Below, one piece after another: positions 33,255 through 43,079 of a DNA stretch of 64,000 bases (position 1 is its first letter; every line of letters starts with the position of its first letter). Source of the stretch: Allomyces arbusculus (Eukaryota > Blastocladiomycota > Blastocladiomycetes > Blastocladiales > Blastocladiaceae); contig JADHYV010000001.1 in NCBI GenBank assembly GCA_027604705.1, positions 868,001 through 932,000 of the forward strand. Direction: 5' to 3'. The position numbers were made by a program, and so were the translations under genes. A model generated the notes under the pieces. The model was not told the DNA's origin, made no database searches, and was given only the letters and a program-made list of their open reading frames with translations.

Positions 33255-33450
33255 CCTGGGTCAGGTCTCTGCCCCAGTTTGGTGTTCGCCTGGGTCGGGT
33301 CTGGGTCGCCTTTGGGACCCTGACCTGGACCTGGAATTTTGGGCAGCTGGGTCAGGTCTCCCTGGGGTCAGGTCCATGACCTGCCCCTGGACCCACCCCA
33401 GACCCACCTGGACCTGGACCCAGACCTGGACCCAGGTCTGGGTTGGGTCT
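33255..33450. repeat. GGGTC/GACCTGG subterminal motif cluster, left
   Basis: Dense, irregular repeats of GGGTCAGGTC, CTGGGTCGGGTC and GACCTGGACC in both orientations, just inside the left end of the hAT-like element. The matching cluster is at 34205-34400. Such subterminal repeats bind transposase in known hAT elements; that role here is inferred. Confidence 0.7.
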
Positions 33451-34204
33451 GCTTCTGTCATGTGAATGAAGGAGAGACAGGTTTCTTGCAGGATCTGGTT
33501 GCTATGTGCGCAGTCCCTGATGCAATTCTGTGCCCAACAACAGCTGTCAATGAACCATCCTCCACCAACACCCATCAACCCAGCCCAACTCGCTCAAGTT
33601 CAAACGTATTGCCCTCCTCTTGCAAATTGTGACCATGCTGTTGGAGTCGTTCTTCAGTGCTGCCAACCTTGTGACACTCCACACGCATATGGCCCAGAGT
33701 GCAGTGTCTCTTGAGCGCCACCTACTCAGGGCTGACTGGTCCAAGCATGTGCCACAGGTCGTCATGAAGGGCACAGACCTTGTGCGCTTGCTCGTGTTGG
33801 ATGGCGACACAGCTGATGTTGGTGTTGAGGAGGGGTTGGAAATCTTTGAACTTGCTTTTGATGGGATGAACCGATTTGGTCTGTTCCATGTCCCTTTTTA
33901 CTTTCCTTCTTGGTTCTGTTTTCAATTGCTTATCCATTCTTGTCAATGCTGTTATTGTTTGTGCTCTCCTGATTGTCTGTGAATTGTGACCTTCCCCCTT
34001 TGGAATGCAATGAAGGAACAATTTGTGTGCACCTGTTAGATTTCACACAAGATGAGTTGATTTCTGCTGGATATAGTGCAGATGCAGTCGTCACCTGGTG
34101 GTCGCCTTGATGTGATGAATGATGGCAGTGGCAAGTGGCGACTGGCATTGGGGCAAGGCGCTCAGCAAAAAGAGGGAAAGGCAACAGGAAGGTGGTGGGC
34201 GACA

Positions 34205-34400
34205 GACCTGCCCTGGACCCAACCTGAACCTGACTCAAACCTGACCCAAACCCAGACCTGACCTGACCCAGACCCCAACCTGGACCTGGGCTGTGCTGGC
34301 TAGACCTGGACCCAACCTGGCTGAAACAGGAGGTGGGTCAGGTTGGGGTCAGTAGACCTGACCTGGACCCATGTGAGACCCAGTCAAGACCTGGGTTTGT
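34205..34400. repeat. GACCTGG/GGGTC subterminal motif cluster, right
   Basis: Mirror of the left cluster: repeated GACCTGACCC, CCAACCTGGACC and GGGTCAGGTTGGGGTC just inside the right end of the hAT-like element. Confidence 0.7.
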
Positions 34401-35180
34401 CTAGGCCTACAGATCATTGTCCCACACCTGGGCCACCTGTTCCAAACTGCCACTGCTTGAGGTGCTGCAACACAAAAATCACCCTCCAAAAACCACTGCA
34501 TTTGCACACTACACCAACCTGTCCAGCACAAAACATGCTACATAATGATGCTTGACAATGATATTCTCAGCAGCTGCAGTGCCTGCCCATGCCAAATGTT
34601 TCTGCAGTGGCACCAACACTTGCTGCTGCAGCACCACCCACTTGTCCTGCCCCATCCACACAGGTGCCTGCCCTGCACTGACACAATGGGGCAATGATGG
34701 TAGGTTGTGTAAACCTGCCCTTATTGTTGGTGGGCCTGCAGTGGTCTGTGGGGGCTGTTGGCAGCAGTTGCCACACTCAGGTCCATGTGGTCCCCCACCT
34801 ACATGCAGCTGAACAGCAGTCAGTGCAGGTGGGTGGGTAAGGGACTGCATAGACCTAAGTATAGCAACCACCACCAATGCCCCCCACAGACTGCTGCAGG
34901 CCCACCAACAGTAGGGGCAGGTTTGCATGACCTACCATCCCCCATTGTGTCAGTGCAGGGCAGGCACCTGTGTGGATGGTTAGTGTGCAAATGCAGTGGT
35001 TTTTGGAGGGTGATTTTTGTGTTGCAGTACCTCAAGCAGTGGCAGTTTGGAGCAGGTGGCCCATGTGTGGGGACAACAATCTGGTTCAAGTTCAATGATC
35101 TGAATGTCACAATCTCAATGATCTAACACCATTGGTCAGTACCATTACTTACATGCACCACATGCACAGTACTGTGATCC

Positions 35181-36103
35181 CCAAAGTGCCAACCCCACAT
35201 GTCATGCTCATGTGCTTCATGGATGTGGTGTTGACTGAAATCCTGTGCTTGCCACACATTTGCAACCTGGTTGAGGGAGGATGCACCACTGCGCCTGCAG
35301 GCGCCACTGTGCTGCAACCTTGAACTGGGTCTGATTGCTGTGGTCTGTTGCTGTCATCATGCCCCATGCTATCCTGCTGCACTGCACTGTGTGCAGTGTG
35401 ACAAGAAGGAGGCGTGGCACACACGCCCTGTGTGCAAGGTGCAGCTTGCAGCCTGCCACTGCATTGTGGACATTCTCTGTGGTGCCAATTTGTCGAATTT
35501 GTTGGGTTGGTCACTGCTTGCTCACCATGAACCAGTGATGTTATGGGGCTGCCAGGCGCTCATGTCATGCACACACATGCCATAACACCCCACTGTGATC
35601 AGAAACCTTGGCCTTGCACCAGGACATGAAATTCCAAAGAGGTTCAGTGGGGTGACAGTGGGCCAGATCCTCCTGGTGATGGTTAGGAGACACGCACTGA
35701 GGAAACCCTTTTCTCCAGTTTGGTTGTTAGTGACAGACGTCCTGAACACATGCTTCCCCAGCTCCTCATCCTGGCCATCACAAATCCCTGTCAGACAGCA
35801 ATCCATCTCCAAGGCATGCAGGCGGGGGAATCTCACTTCTTGGAGGGAACAAGGCCAAAATGGTCGCGCACAAAGGGGCAGCGACGATCCAACACAAACG
35901 AACAAGAAAAAAAGATGAGCAGAGCCTGGTACAAGGCCAGGGCGAGAAGGGAACACAACGAGCTCAAGGAAAGGAAGAAGCAAGCCAATCGCCAACAAGA
36001 TTCCTGTCAACACCCACAAGTCAATCAATCAATAAAACACAACGCGCAACAAGGGGCGGATAATAAGAAACACGCAAGTAAATACTCTCACGCACGCACA
36101 TAC
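35181..36103. other. right flank of the mobile-DNA island, no gene called
   Basis: The first 700 bp share the TG/CA-rich, CG-poor character of the island and contain repeat copy B. A plus-strand frame at 35595-35918 reads IPKRFSGVTVGQILLVMVRR and might be an old element's coding remnant. It is unrecognised. The last 200 bp are A-rich and probably the ZDS1 3' flank. Confidence 0.4.
35433..35512 (+). repeat. 80-bp repeat, copy B (CpG-decayed)
   Basis: Ungapped partner of 30861-30940. Nearly every CG of copy A appears here as TG or CA; only one CG remains. The pattern is what cytosine methylation followed by deamination produces. Confidence 0.8.
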
Positions 36104-39100
36104 TCACGCGGGCGCCACGACTGGCGCCGTTGCCGCGGCAGCGACCGCCGGCTTCTTCTGCAGCACCAATCCCAGCGGCACGTCATCGTCCTCATCCGGC
36201 GACGCGGCCCCACCATCCTCATCATCCGAGTTCGGGTTCGACGCGAGCCCCGACGACGCACGCGGCACGACCGACCCGCCATTCGCGGCGGCCGCTGCTG
36301 CCGCTGCTGCTGCACGTGCCCGCGACGACGACCGCAGCCGTGGCCGTGCGGACCGCGCCTTTTGCGCCGCCCTGCGTCGACGCCGGCGCTCCTCGTCCGA
36401 GACCGACTCCTCGTCCTCGTCATCGTCGTCGTCCGAATCGTTATCCGAATCCGACGACCCGGAACTATCATCCGACTTGCCCGTCCCGTCCTGCGCCGAA
36501 CTTGATTGCGGCGACGCGGGGGTCCCGTTCGCCGCATACCCACCCTGGTCAGGATACCCGTACCCCTGCGCGGCATACGACGGCGCGGCCACCACAATCT
36601 CGGCAGACCGCGCGCCGCCTGGGACGCTCCCCGCGGCTTTCCGGGACCGTTTCTTCTTCCCACCGCCCCCACTCCCGCGGAATCGCCCCGCTTTCCACCC
36701 GGACGACGCAGGGTGCGCGGGTTCCGCAGCGGGCGCGGCGGGCGGGGCCGCAGTGCCTCCACCTGCCGCGGCCGCGGTCGCGAGCTGCGCCTGCTGCGCG
36801 AGATGCATTTCCTCCTCGGCTTTCCGCAGCGACATGTACCAGACGAGCATGTTCGAGATGAGCACCTGGTGGCACAGGGGGCGTCGCGGGTTGGCCAATT
36901 TCTGGTGCGCAAGACGACAGATCGCGCGCTCGATGTGGATCGGGTACCGCAAGGGGATCGCCAGGTGGCCGGCAAGGTTCGCGGAACGCGGTTTGCCCGC
37001 GCCGTACCGGTCCGAGGCGAGGTGCGATCCGGGGGCCGCGGCGAGGAGCGCGGCGGTCGTGCCGGCGGCGAGAATGCCCGTGGCCTTGCTAGATTGAGAA
37101 GACGAGGTTGAGGCCATGGTGTTGGTCGTGCTCGAGTTGCCGTTCCCGACGGCCGCGGTCGCGGATTTCTTGGCGGCGCGGAAAAAGGAAACGATCGAGT
37201 TGCCGTTCTTCTTGGGCGGGGCCACGACGGGTGGTGGTGGGACCGCGGCAACGGGTTCCGCGGCCATCGACGCGGCGGCCGCCGCGGCTTGAGACGGTGT
37301 CAGTGCGCGGTTCCCACCCACATGTTGCTGCTGCTGGTTCGACGAGGATGAGGACGACGACGACGACGAGAACAGCCACCCCCATGTCGACTTTTTTGGC
37401 TTTCCTTGCGCCGCTGCCGGTGCCGCGGGCTGTGTGGGCGCGTGCGGCGGCGGACCCGCAGCGACCGGATGCTGCGGCAATTTCGCGGCCGGTTTCCCAC
37501 CCAAATCCGCGGGCGCGACGGCAACACTGTGCTCGTCGCTCGGCCGCGCCGAGTTCTTACGCCGGAACCCGCCAAATAATTTCTTGCGGTGCCGCTTGCC
37601 CGAAATCGACGCAGTATCCGAGACATCGCCCGCGTCGGAATCCACGGACACGACCGAATCCGACCGCCCACGTGCCGGCTGCAACGGCGTGATCAGTGGC
37701 CCCACGGCTGCCGGTGCGGGTAAGGGCGTATCCGGTCCCGGCCCAGCTGCTGGGGTCGTCCACGGTTCGGGCTGTGGCGCGGGCGCAACGACCGCGTCCG
37801 CGGGGGACGGGGGGAGCGGGACCGGTGGCGCCGTCTCGTCGACACCGACGAGCGGTGTGCATTCCGCGGGCAATGCGGGCGGCAGGGGCGTGTCTTCCGT
37901 CGACGAGGGTGACGGTGGCGGCATCGGCGCGTCGACGGGCGCCGTCGCGTCGGCAACGACTGGCCCCAGCGGCCGCGGCGGTAGCGGCGGCGACTGCACG
38001 CGGTCCGGGTGCGCCGGTTCCGCGTCCTCGGCGGGCGAGGGCGTGGGCGCGGGAGTGGGCGCGGGCGTGGGCGCATCTGCGGGTGCCGCAGCGGGTTCCG
38101 CGGCGAGCGCCGACGGCTCCTTGGGCGCGGGTCGCGGCGCCGGCCGCGCACGCGTGTGCAGCGACGTTGTCCGTTCCGGCGGGATCACAAACGCCGCACC
38201 TGGCGGGCGCGCAAGTAACTCGTCCCCGGGCGTATGGGCGCGCACAATGATTGACATGTCCGGCGCGGTCGGGATCGTTGGAATCGTCGGGACAGACGGG
38301 ACCTCGATGGGCATATGCGCCGAGTTGGCCACGTACTCGGCGTCCGCGTCACGTACGGTTGGGTCCGAGGGCCGGTCGGTCGCGTCGGGCGCGTCCGACC
38401 CGGCGCCGATCCCCTGTCGCAAGAGCGACCGCTTGCGCCGGAAGGAGCCCGTGCCCTGCGTGTGCGGGTGCACGGCGGGACCGTCGGTCTGCGCGAGGTC
38501 AGCGTCGCGGTGCGCGCGCGGGTGCACGGGTCGGTGCCGGAACGAGCGTTTCAGGGTCGTGCGCCGGATGGACGAGGCGCCGCCCGTGGGTGTAGCGGTG
38601 CCGTCGCCCGAGTCGCTCTTGTGGCCGGTGCCGTCGCCGTCGCTCGCGACGGGGCCGTCTTCGGGGACGGTTTCGAGGCCGTCGGATTCGGAGCCCTGGC
38701 GAGATCGAGATCAGCAGCAGCAGGAACGGAAAGTGGATTTAGATGCATGGGCCTTCGAGCGGAACGAGGAGAGCAGGCCGAGAAACGTACCGCGGCGTCG
38801 TCGACAGGCTGCACCACGACATGGGCCTTGCCCGATCCGTCGTCGGCCAGGGAAACGACATTGACCGACTCGCGGTAGGATTTCCGGCGGCGCACGCGCG
38901 CGACGGCGTTATTGGTGAGCTGCATGTCGTGGCGGTCGAGCCAGTCCTTGAAGGCCAAGGGCGCGATTTCCGGGTGCTGGTGTGCCGGGACCCAGAACAG
39001 GTGCGGCGTCATGTCCTCGGGGACCACGGCCGACTCGGCCATGACCGGTTCTGTCAGGTCCGGGTCCATGGCCATTTGCGTTGGGCTGCGCGGCGTCGTC

Positions 39101-39591
39101 GCCTTGGAGGAGCGGCGCCGCGTGAGCGACGGGATGGTGATGGGCGGCGGAGGGGAGGCCGTGCCGCCTGCGGTACGGGGAAGCGACAGGCGTGTGGGCG
39201 GGACGGATGCGTCGGGCGGCAGCAGGTCTGGCGGGATCGCGCGCGGGACGAACGCGGGCAGGGCGAGCGGGACGGCAGCGGCGCCGGCGGGCAGCAGGTC
39301 GTCGTCGAGAAAGGGACCGGGGACCGCGTCGACAGCGGCAACGGCGTCACTGTCGGGGTTGGCGTTGGGCTCGGTGCTGCCTGCGGCCACAGCGCGCGCG
39401 TGCCGGGCGTCGTCTTGTGCATCACCATCGTCCTCGTCGTCGGCGTCGTCGGCGGTCGACTCGTCGATGGTCACGTCCTCGGCAACGGAGGACTCGAGGT
39501 CGAGCGTGGCCGACTCGAGGTCGGCGGCGAGCTCGTCGAGCTCGTGCAGGCTCGACTCGAGGTCGTCGACGTGCGGCGCGGCGGCGGCCAT
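36104..39591 (-). CDS. ZDS1: Zds1-type regulator (Zds C-terminal motif)
   Basis: Fungal Zds1/Zds2-like protein; in yeast these bind PP2A-Cdc55 and control mitotic entry and exit and polarity. Minus-strand exons 39591-38791 and 38695-36104 give 1130 residues. The N-terminal part has a short conserved box PHLFWVPAHQHPEIAPLAFK (about 200-220) with a basic SLTRRRSS nearby. The C-terminal Zds motif is at about 845-890: RYPIHIERAICRLAHQKLAN, then PRRPLCHQVLISNMLVWYM. The rest is low complexity: Pro/Ala/Thr-rich (about 400-560), poly-Ser and Gln (near 670), acidic SSDSDNDSDDDDDEDEES and poly-Ala near the end. Much of it must be disordered. The intron is 95 nt (GTACGT...CCAG). The two boxes make the family call good; functional equivalence is inferred. 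Confidence 0.85.
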
Positions 39592-40007
39592 GGCGGCGAC
39601 GCGGCGTGGGCCCGGCGGTGGGTGAGCGGCGAGTGTTGCGGGGGCAGGGAGCGCGCGCGCTGCGGTGCAGGTGGTGGGGTCGCGGTCGTGGTGGCCGTGG
39701 TGGCCGGGGTGATGGGGACGGGCGAGCGGTGGATGAAGCGAGCGGGAGTGGCGGTTGCTCTCGGTGGGTGGTTGGGTTTGCCTGTGCGTGCCGGCGTGCG
39801 TGGTGGGGCTTGCCCGCCATGTGGCGCGGCCCCCGCGCCGCCGCCCACGCCGCGCTGCCCGCGGGACACGGCACGACGCGACGCGGTCGTTGATCGCGCC
39901 GTTGATCGCCGCGCTGCGCGCCCGCCTGCACGCGCTTCATTGACGCGCCGCACCTGCTGCATTCGCGCCGCGACCACGCAGGCCGCCCGCCGCCGCCGCG
40001 CGCCTTC
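39592..40007. other. divergent promoter region
   Basis: A 416-bp, very GC-rich spacer between ZDS1 (minus) and the orphan gene (plus). Nothing coding is seen; long open frames here only reflect composition. Confidence 0.4.
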
Positions 40008-40898
40008 ATGGCTGCGCCCGCCCCCGCCGCGCGCGCCGTGCTCGCACAGGACGTCGACCTCATCCTCGCGCAGGAGGCCGCCGTCTTCCCTCTCCCCGAC
40101 CCGCTGCCGCCCTCGACCGTCCTCGCATGGACTGCCAAGTGCCCGCTCTTCTCGCGCATCTACCATACCTCGCGCCCAGACTCGGAAGTTGGCCAGGAGG
40201 TCCTTGCCGGCACCTTAATCTGCATCGTGCTGCACGCGCACGCCTGGCGCCGCCTCGCCCTCCAAGGCGAGCTCGCCGAGGCAGACCTCGTTGGTGACGA
40301 CGTGCTCGTCGACGCGGCCGCCCTCGCGTCTGCCGACCCATCCTCGAGCGTCGCGCCCGTCGACATTGGCATTCACGTCTACCACATTGAAAACACGCAC
40401 CGCGGCGCATGGGCAAGCGCCGCCCACGCCGGCACCTCGCCACCGCTGCGTGAACGCGCTCTCCAAGACCTTGGTGTCGCCTTGCGCGACCTGCAAAACG
40501 CGTCGCGCGTGCCCGTCCGGCTCGTTGGCGTCTCAGGTGCGTTACAAGTACTCGCCACCTTGACACCACGACGCGTGCCAGTCTCACCCTCTCCACCACC
40601 CTCCGTAGCCCTGGCCGTCTCGCAGCCAGGCATCCATCTGACCGCCAACGTCTGGAACATGGTCGAGCCGTCCGTGCGCGCCCACGACTACGTTGTCAAG
40701 TACACGGATGGATCCATGGCGCTCGTTGCACTGCCCACGCGGCACGACTTTGACGCGTTTCTCGCCAAGAATCGCGGCCAGATCGTGGGCACGCCGCTGC
40801 GCACGCGCATGCTCCACACGACACCCGACATGCCGTCGGTCCTCTGGCAATACCTCGACCTGGGACCACGACCTGCAAGTCAGCGCAATATGGAATAG
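40008..40898 (+). CDS. hypothetical protein, possible GNAT-type acyltransferase
   Basis: Not firmly recognised. I read exons 40008-40536 and 40609-40898, 272 residues. The 72-nt intron (GTGCGT, TTGAC branch, TAG) keeps the frame and has no stop, so an unspliced 296-residue form is also possible. The N-terminus is VLAQDVDLILAQEAAVFPLP, then PLFSRIYHTSRP, IVLHAHAWRRLALQGELAEA and a strand GIHVYHIENTHR. This is followed by ALRDLQNASRVPVRLVGVS, ALAVSQPGIHLTANVWNM and YVVKYTDGSMALVALP. The alternation of strands and a mid-protein GI.VYHIE resembles acetyltransferases of the GNAT fold, but the acyl-CoA loop is not convincing. A decayed second copy lies directly downstream. No signal peptide or membrane segment. 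Confidence 0.6.
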   Translation: MAAPAPAARAVLAQDVDLILAQEAAVFPLPDPLPPSTVLAWTAKCPLFSRIYHTSRPDSEVGQEVLAGTLICIVLHAHAWRRLALQGELAEADLVGDDVLVDAAALASADPSSSVAPVDIGIHVYHIENTHRGAWASAAHAGTSPPLRERALQDLGVALRDLQNASRVPVRLVGVSGALQVLATLTPRRVPVSPSPPPSVALAVSQPGIHLTANVWNMVEPSVRAHDYVVKYTDGSMALVALPTRHDFDAFLAKNRGQIVGTPLRTRMLHTTPDMPSVLWQYLDLGPRPASQRNME

Positions 40899-41199
40899 AA
40901 GCAGTTTGCATTGCACGTCTTTCTGGCCGCTATTGACGCTTGGCAAGGCTGGTGATGGCAGAACAACGAAGCCAACGTTTTGATGCCTGCTGAACCGGTC
41001 CCGTTCTACTTCCATTTGTACCTCCCTGCTCCCGAGGCGATCAAATTCATGGCGAGCGGCGATGCAGCCGCCCATAAACAACCCCGCCACCAATGGGACT
41101 GGCAGCAGCCAACATCGAGGTCAAAACTCCCCGCAGCTATCAAAACTCGCCATCTCGCGCCCCCCATCCTTTCCAAGCACGCTGCCCAGCCCATTCTCA

Positions 41200-42040
41200 T
41201 GTCGCGCATCGAGCCATCGCCTGAACTAGCTCCCCTCGTTGCGCACAATACGCGCCGCGCTCGCGATCTTGGCAGGGATACCCTGCCAGCTCAAACATCG
41301 GATCCCGCTCGCGTCTACGCGCGTGACGTGCTCCTGAACGACATCCACTGGATTCTTGCGCAAGAAGCCGCAATCTCATCCCTCAGCCGACCCGCTCCCA
41401 TCCGCGATCGTGTTTGCATGGACACGCTCGTGCCCACTCATTTCACGCCTCTACTACTGCCGTGGGCCCAATGGCCGTGAAGTCGTCGTGGGCGCCGCGA
41501 TCCACGTCGTCTTGCACGCCGACGTCTGGCGCCGGTTCACGTTCCACGCCGAAATTGACGAACGCAACCTGGTCGGTGACGCGTTGACTCAACTGGTCGC
41601 GGTGGCATCGGCCGACCAAGCCAGGCCTGCAGTGGAGGTTGGGATCTCCTCGTTGACTGTCACCACGACGCACAAGGCGGGGCCGCGGCATGGCGCAGGC
41701 CGAGCGTGCGCACGTCTTTGCGGGCCTGGGCGTGGCCAGGCGCGACTTGTCTGTGCGGTCGCGTGTCCCGGTGCAACTGGTAAGGTTTGCAGGTCCGAAT
41801 TTTGGAGGACATTTATTTAATCCCATGTGTTGACTTGAACCTGTTTCTGGACACGCACGGAGAACGGCTCGTGGCGCTGCCGCAGCGCACGATATGCCGC
41901 CCGTGCTTTGGCGGATCATGGCAGAGCCAATGTCGCCGTCATTGCTGGTCCTCATTCGCGGTGGAGCTGGGGCCAATAGGTGCTGCTCCAGAATATCAGG
42001 TCGATTCCCTGTCAATTTTAGTAGATGGTGTTTGCGAGAC
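41200..42040 (+). pseudogene. decayed tandem copy of the upstream orphan gene
   Basis: Clear paralogue of 40008-40898 spread over three frames. LLNDIHWILAQEAAI matches the N-terminus. One base out of frame from about 41370 it continues ADPLPSAIVFAWTRSCPLIS, then RLYY and AIHVVLHADVWRRFTFHAEI. After about 41690 a further shift gives AERAHVFAGLGVARRDLSVR, then SRVPVQLV. FLDTHGERLVALPQRT near 41850 matches the DGSMALVALP block. At least two frameshifts plus loss of the C-terminal region make it a pseudogene unless the assembly is wrong. An ATG at 41200 (MSRIEPSPELAPLV) opens a longer, unmatched N-terminus. Confidence 0.65.
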
Positions 42041-43079
42041 TTATCTATGAAACGGACATGGTTTGGGTGAGCGTGGATTCAGCCAAAATCAGTACACCTG
42101 CCGCTGTCTTTTGTCCCCAGGAATATCGGTGTTGGCATGTCGATGTGTAATTAAGTTCCCTGATGGGGGAGTAAGCGACGTTCTGGCATCCACTCAATGG
42201 CGAGCGGGTAATACGCCGTTGACGCGATAACAGTGCATGATCGTGGATGCACTTGCACTGCTCACTTTTGCGTCCCTGCTGGTCGTGAACATCAATATTG
42301 GCCAAATTTCTGGCCGCAACGCCGCCGTAGTTACATCCCCGTGTGTCATTTGATGATTTTGGTTTATGCCACGGAATCCAGACGTGCAGGGGCTCACTAT
42401 CCACACCTGACACTTTGGATTGTCTCGACCGTGCAGTTCCTGAAGTGCCAGCCACACTTTCGATCGCGGCAGCCACGGTTACCTTTGCGGCCGATCCGGT
42501 GCAGAGTGCCAGGGACGAGGTCATGGAAGAGAAGCTGCGATTTGATGGCGAGAACTTGACCGCGTCGGTGGCCACGCCAGTAATAAAGCTGCTGATGTCT
42601 GTTTGCGCGCACCGATCCCATGACGACGGGTACACACTGCCGCTCGCACTGTGCGCGCCAGTAAGCAGCTGTCGCCTAATTTGCCTTCTTCGTCGGTTCT
42701 CGGGCTCATGCCTATCCATTTGCGTCGTCATCGACGTGAGGGTCCATGGCTTCGTCGTGGCTATGCCGGCCGAGAGCTGTTCCGCGCGTTTCACAGCAAC
42801 ACCGTTGTGTCGAGGAAGCAACAAATCATGCGTCTACACGTGACCTTGTCCACACGAAGGCTGCCGTTCGACCTTTGCTCCTTTGCACCCCACGATCAAC
42901 CACATTGCCGTCCCGTACTCGACAGCGACACGCCCCACAGCTCGTGCAACGGCTAGCAGCAGCTCCAGTAGCGGCCTTGGACTTGCCACCGCTCCAAGCC
43001 ATTCATCCATTGCGCCGCCGACCGGCCCTCATTTCTCGCCAGCTCCTGCCGCACCCTCACCCGCACTCGCACCGTCACC
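42041..43079 (+). other. intergenic, no gene called
   Basis: About 1 kb of mixed composition. A plus-strand frame (42343-42843) reads SIAAATVTFAADPVQSARDE and could be a remnant but matches nothing known to me. The last 150 bp before SPB1 are a C-rich leader. Confidence 0.35.

Larger units (their letters stand above)
33241..34409. mobile_element. nested hAT-like DNA transposon, 1169 bp
   Basis: Ends are 16-bp inverted repeats: TAGGGCTAGACAAACC at 33241 and the complement of TAGGCCTAGACAAACC at 34409, matching at 15 of 16. Both sides carry the 8-bp target duplication CAGATCAT (33233-33240 and 34410-34417). The other arm of the host foldback (35080-35095) shows the unoccupied site, which reads AACCAGATTGTTGTCC on the same strand. 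An 8-bp duplication and TAGGG-type ends are typical of the hAT superfamily. Subterminal regions (about 33255-33450 and 34205-34400) are packed with GGGTCAGGTC/GACCTGGACC-type motifs. Internally a plus-strand frame (33620-33982) has ESFFSAANLVTL, vaguely like the C-terminal dimerisation region of hAT transposases. The element is far too short for a full transposase and is non-autonomous or decayed. Confidence 0.8.
33134..35180. mobile_element. foldback/MITE-like element with long inverted arms
   Basis: A large inverted repeat. The left arm begins GGATCACAGTACTGTG at 33134; the right arm ends with its reverse complement at 35180. The outer 105 bp match closely (with ATGTGGTGCATGTAAGTAA and AATGGTGTTAGATCATTGAG in both). 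After the nested insertion (33241-34409) the left arm resumes at 34418 and again mirrors the right arm: CCACTGCTTGAGGT, CACAAAAATCACCCTCC and GTGCCTGCCCTGCACTGACA occur in both orientations. The arms meet near 34815-34825. About 140 bp (roughly 34530-34670) are present only in the left arm. Without the insert the element would be about 870 bp. I saw no transposase and no clear target duplication. It sits at the broken end of the reverse transcriptase fragment, so it inserted there or next to it. Confidence 0.75.

Noticed and set aside
30861-35512. 80-bp direct repeats as terminal repeats of one large element spanning the island
   Set aside because: The copies are too diverged relative to the nested insertions, one overlaps a tRNA-like sequence, and no paired ends or target duplication are visible around them.
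39422-40166. Long overlapping Arg-rich frames in the ZDS1 promoter region
   Set aside because: They arise from extreme GC content; neither has conserved motifs, and both overlap the start of ZDS1 or the orphan gene.
41994-42016. CAGGTCGATTCCCTG resembling a tRNA T arm
   Set aside because: No anticodon arm, D arm or acceptor stem can be placed around it.
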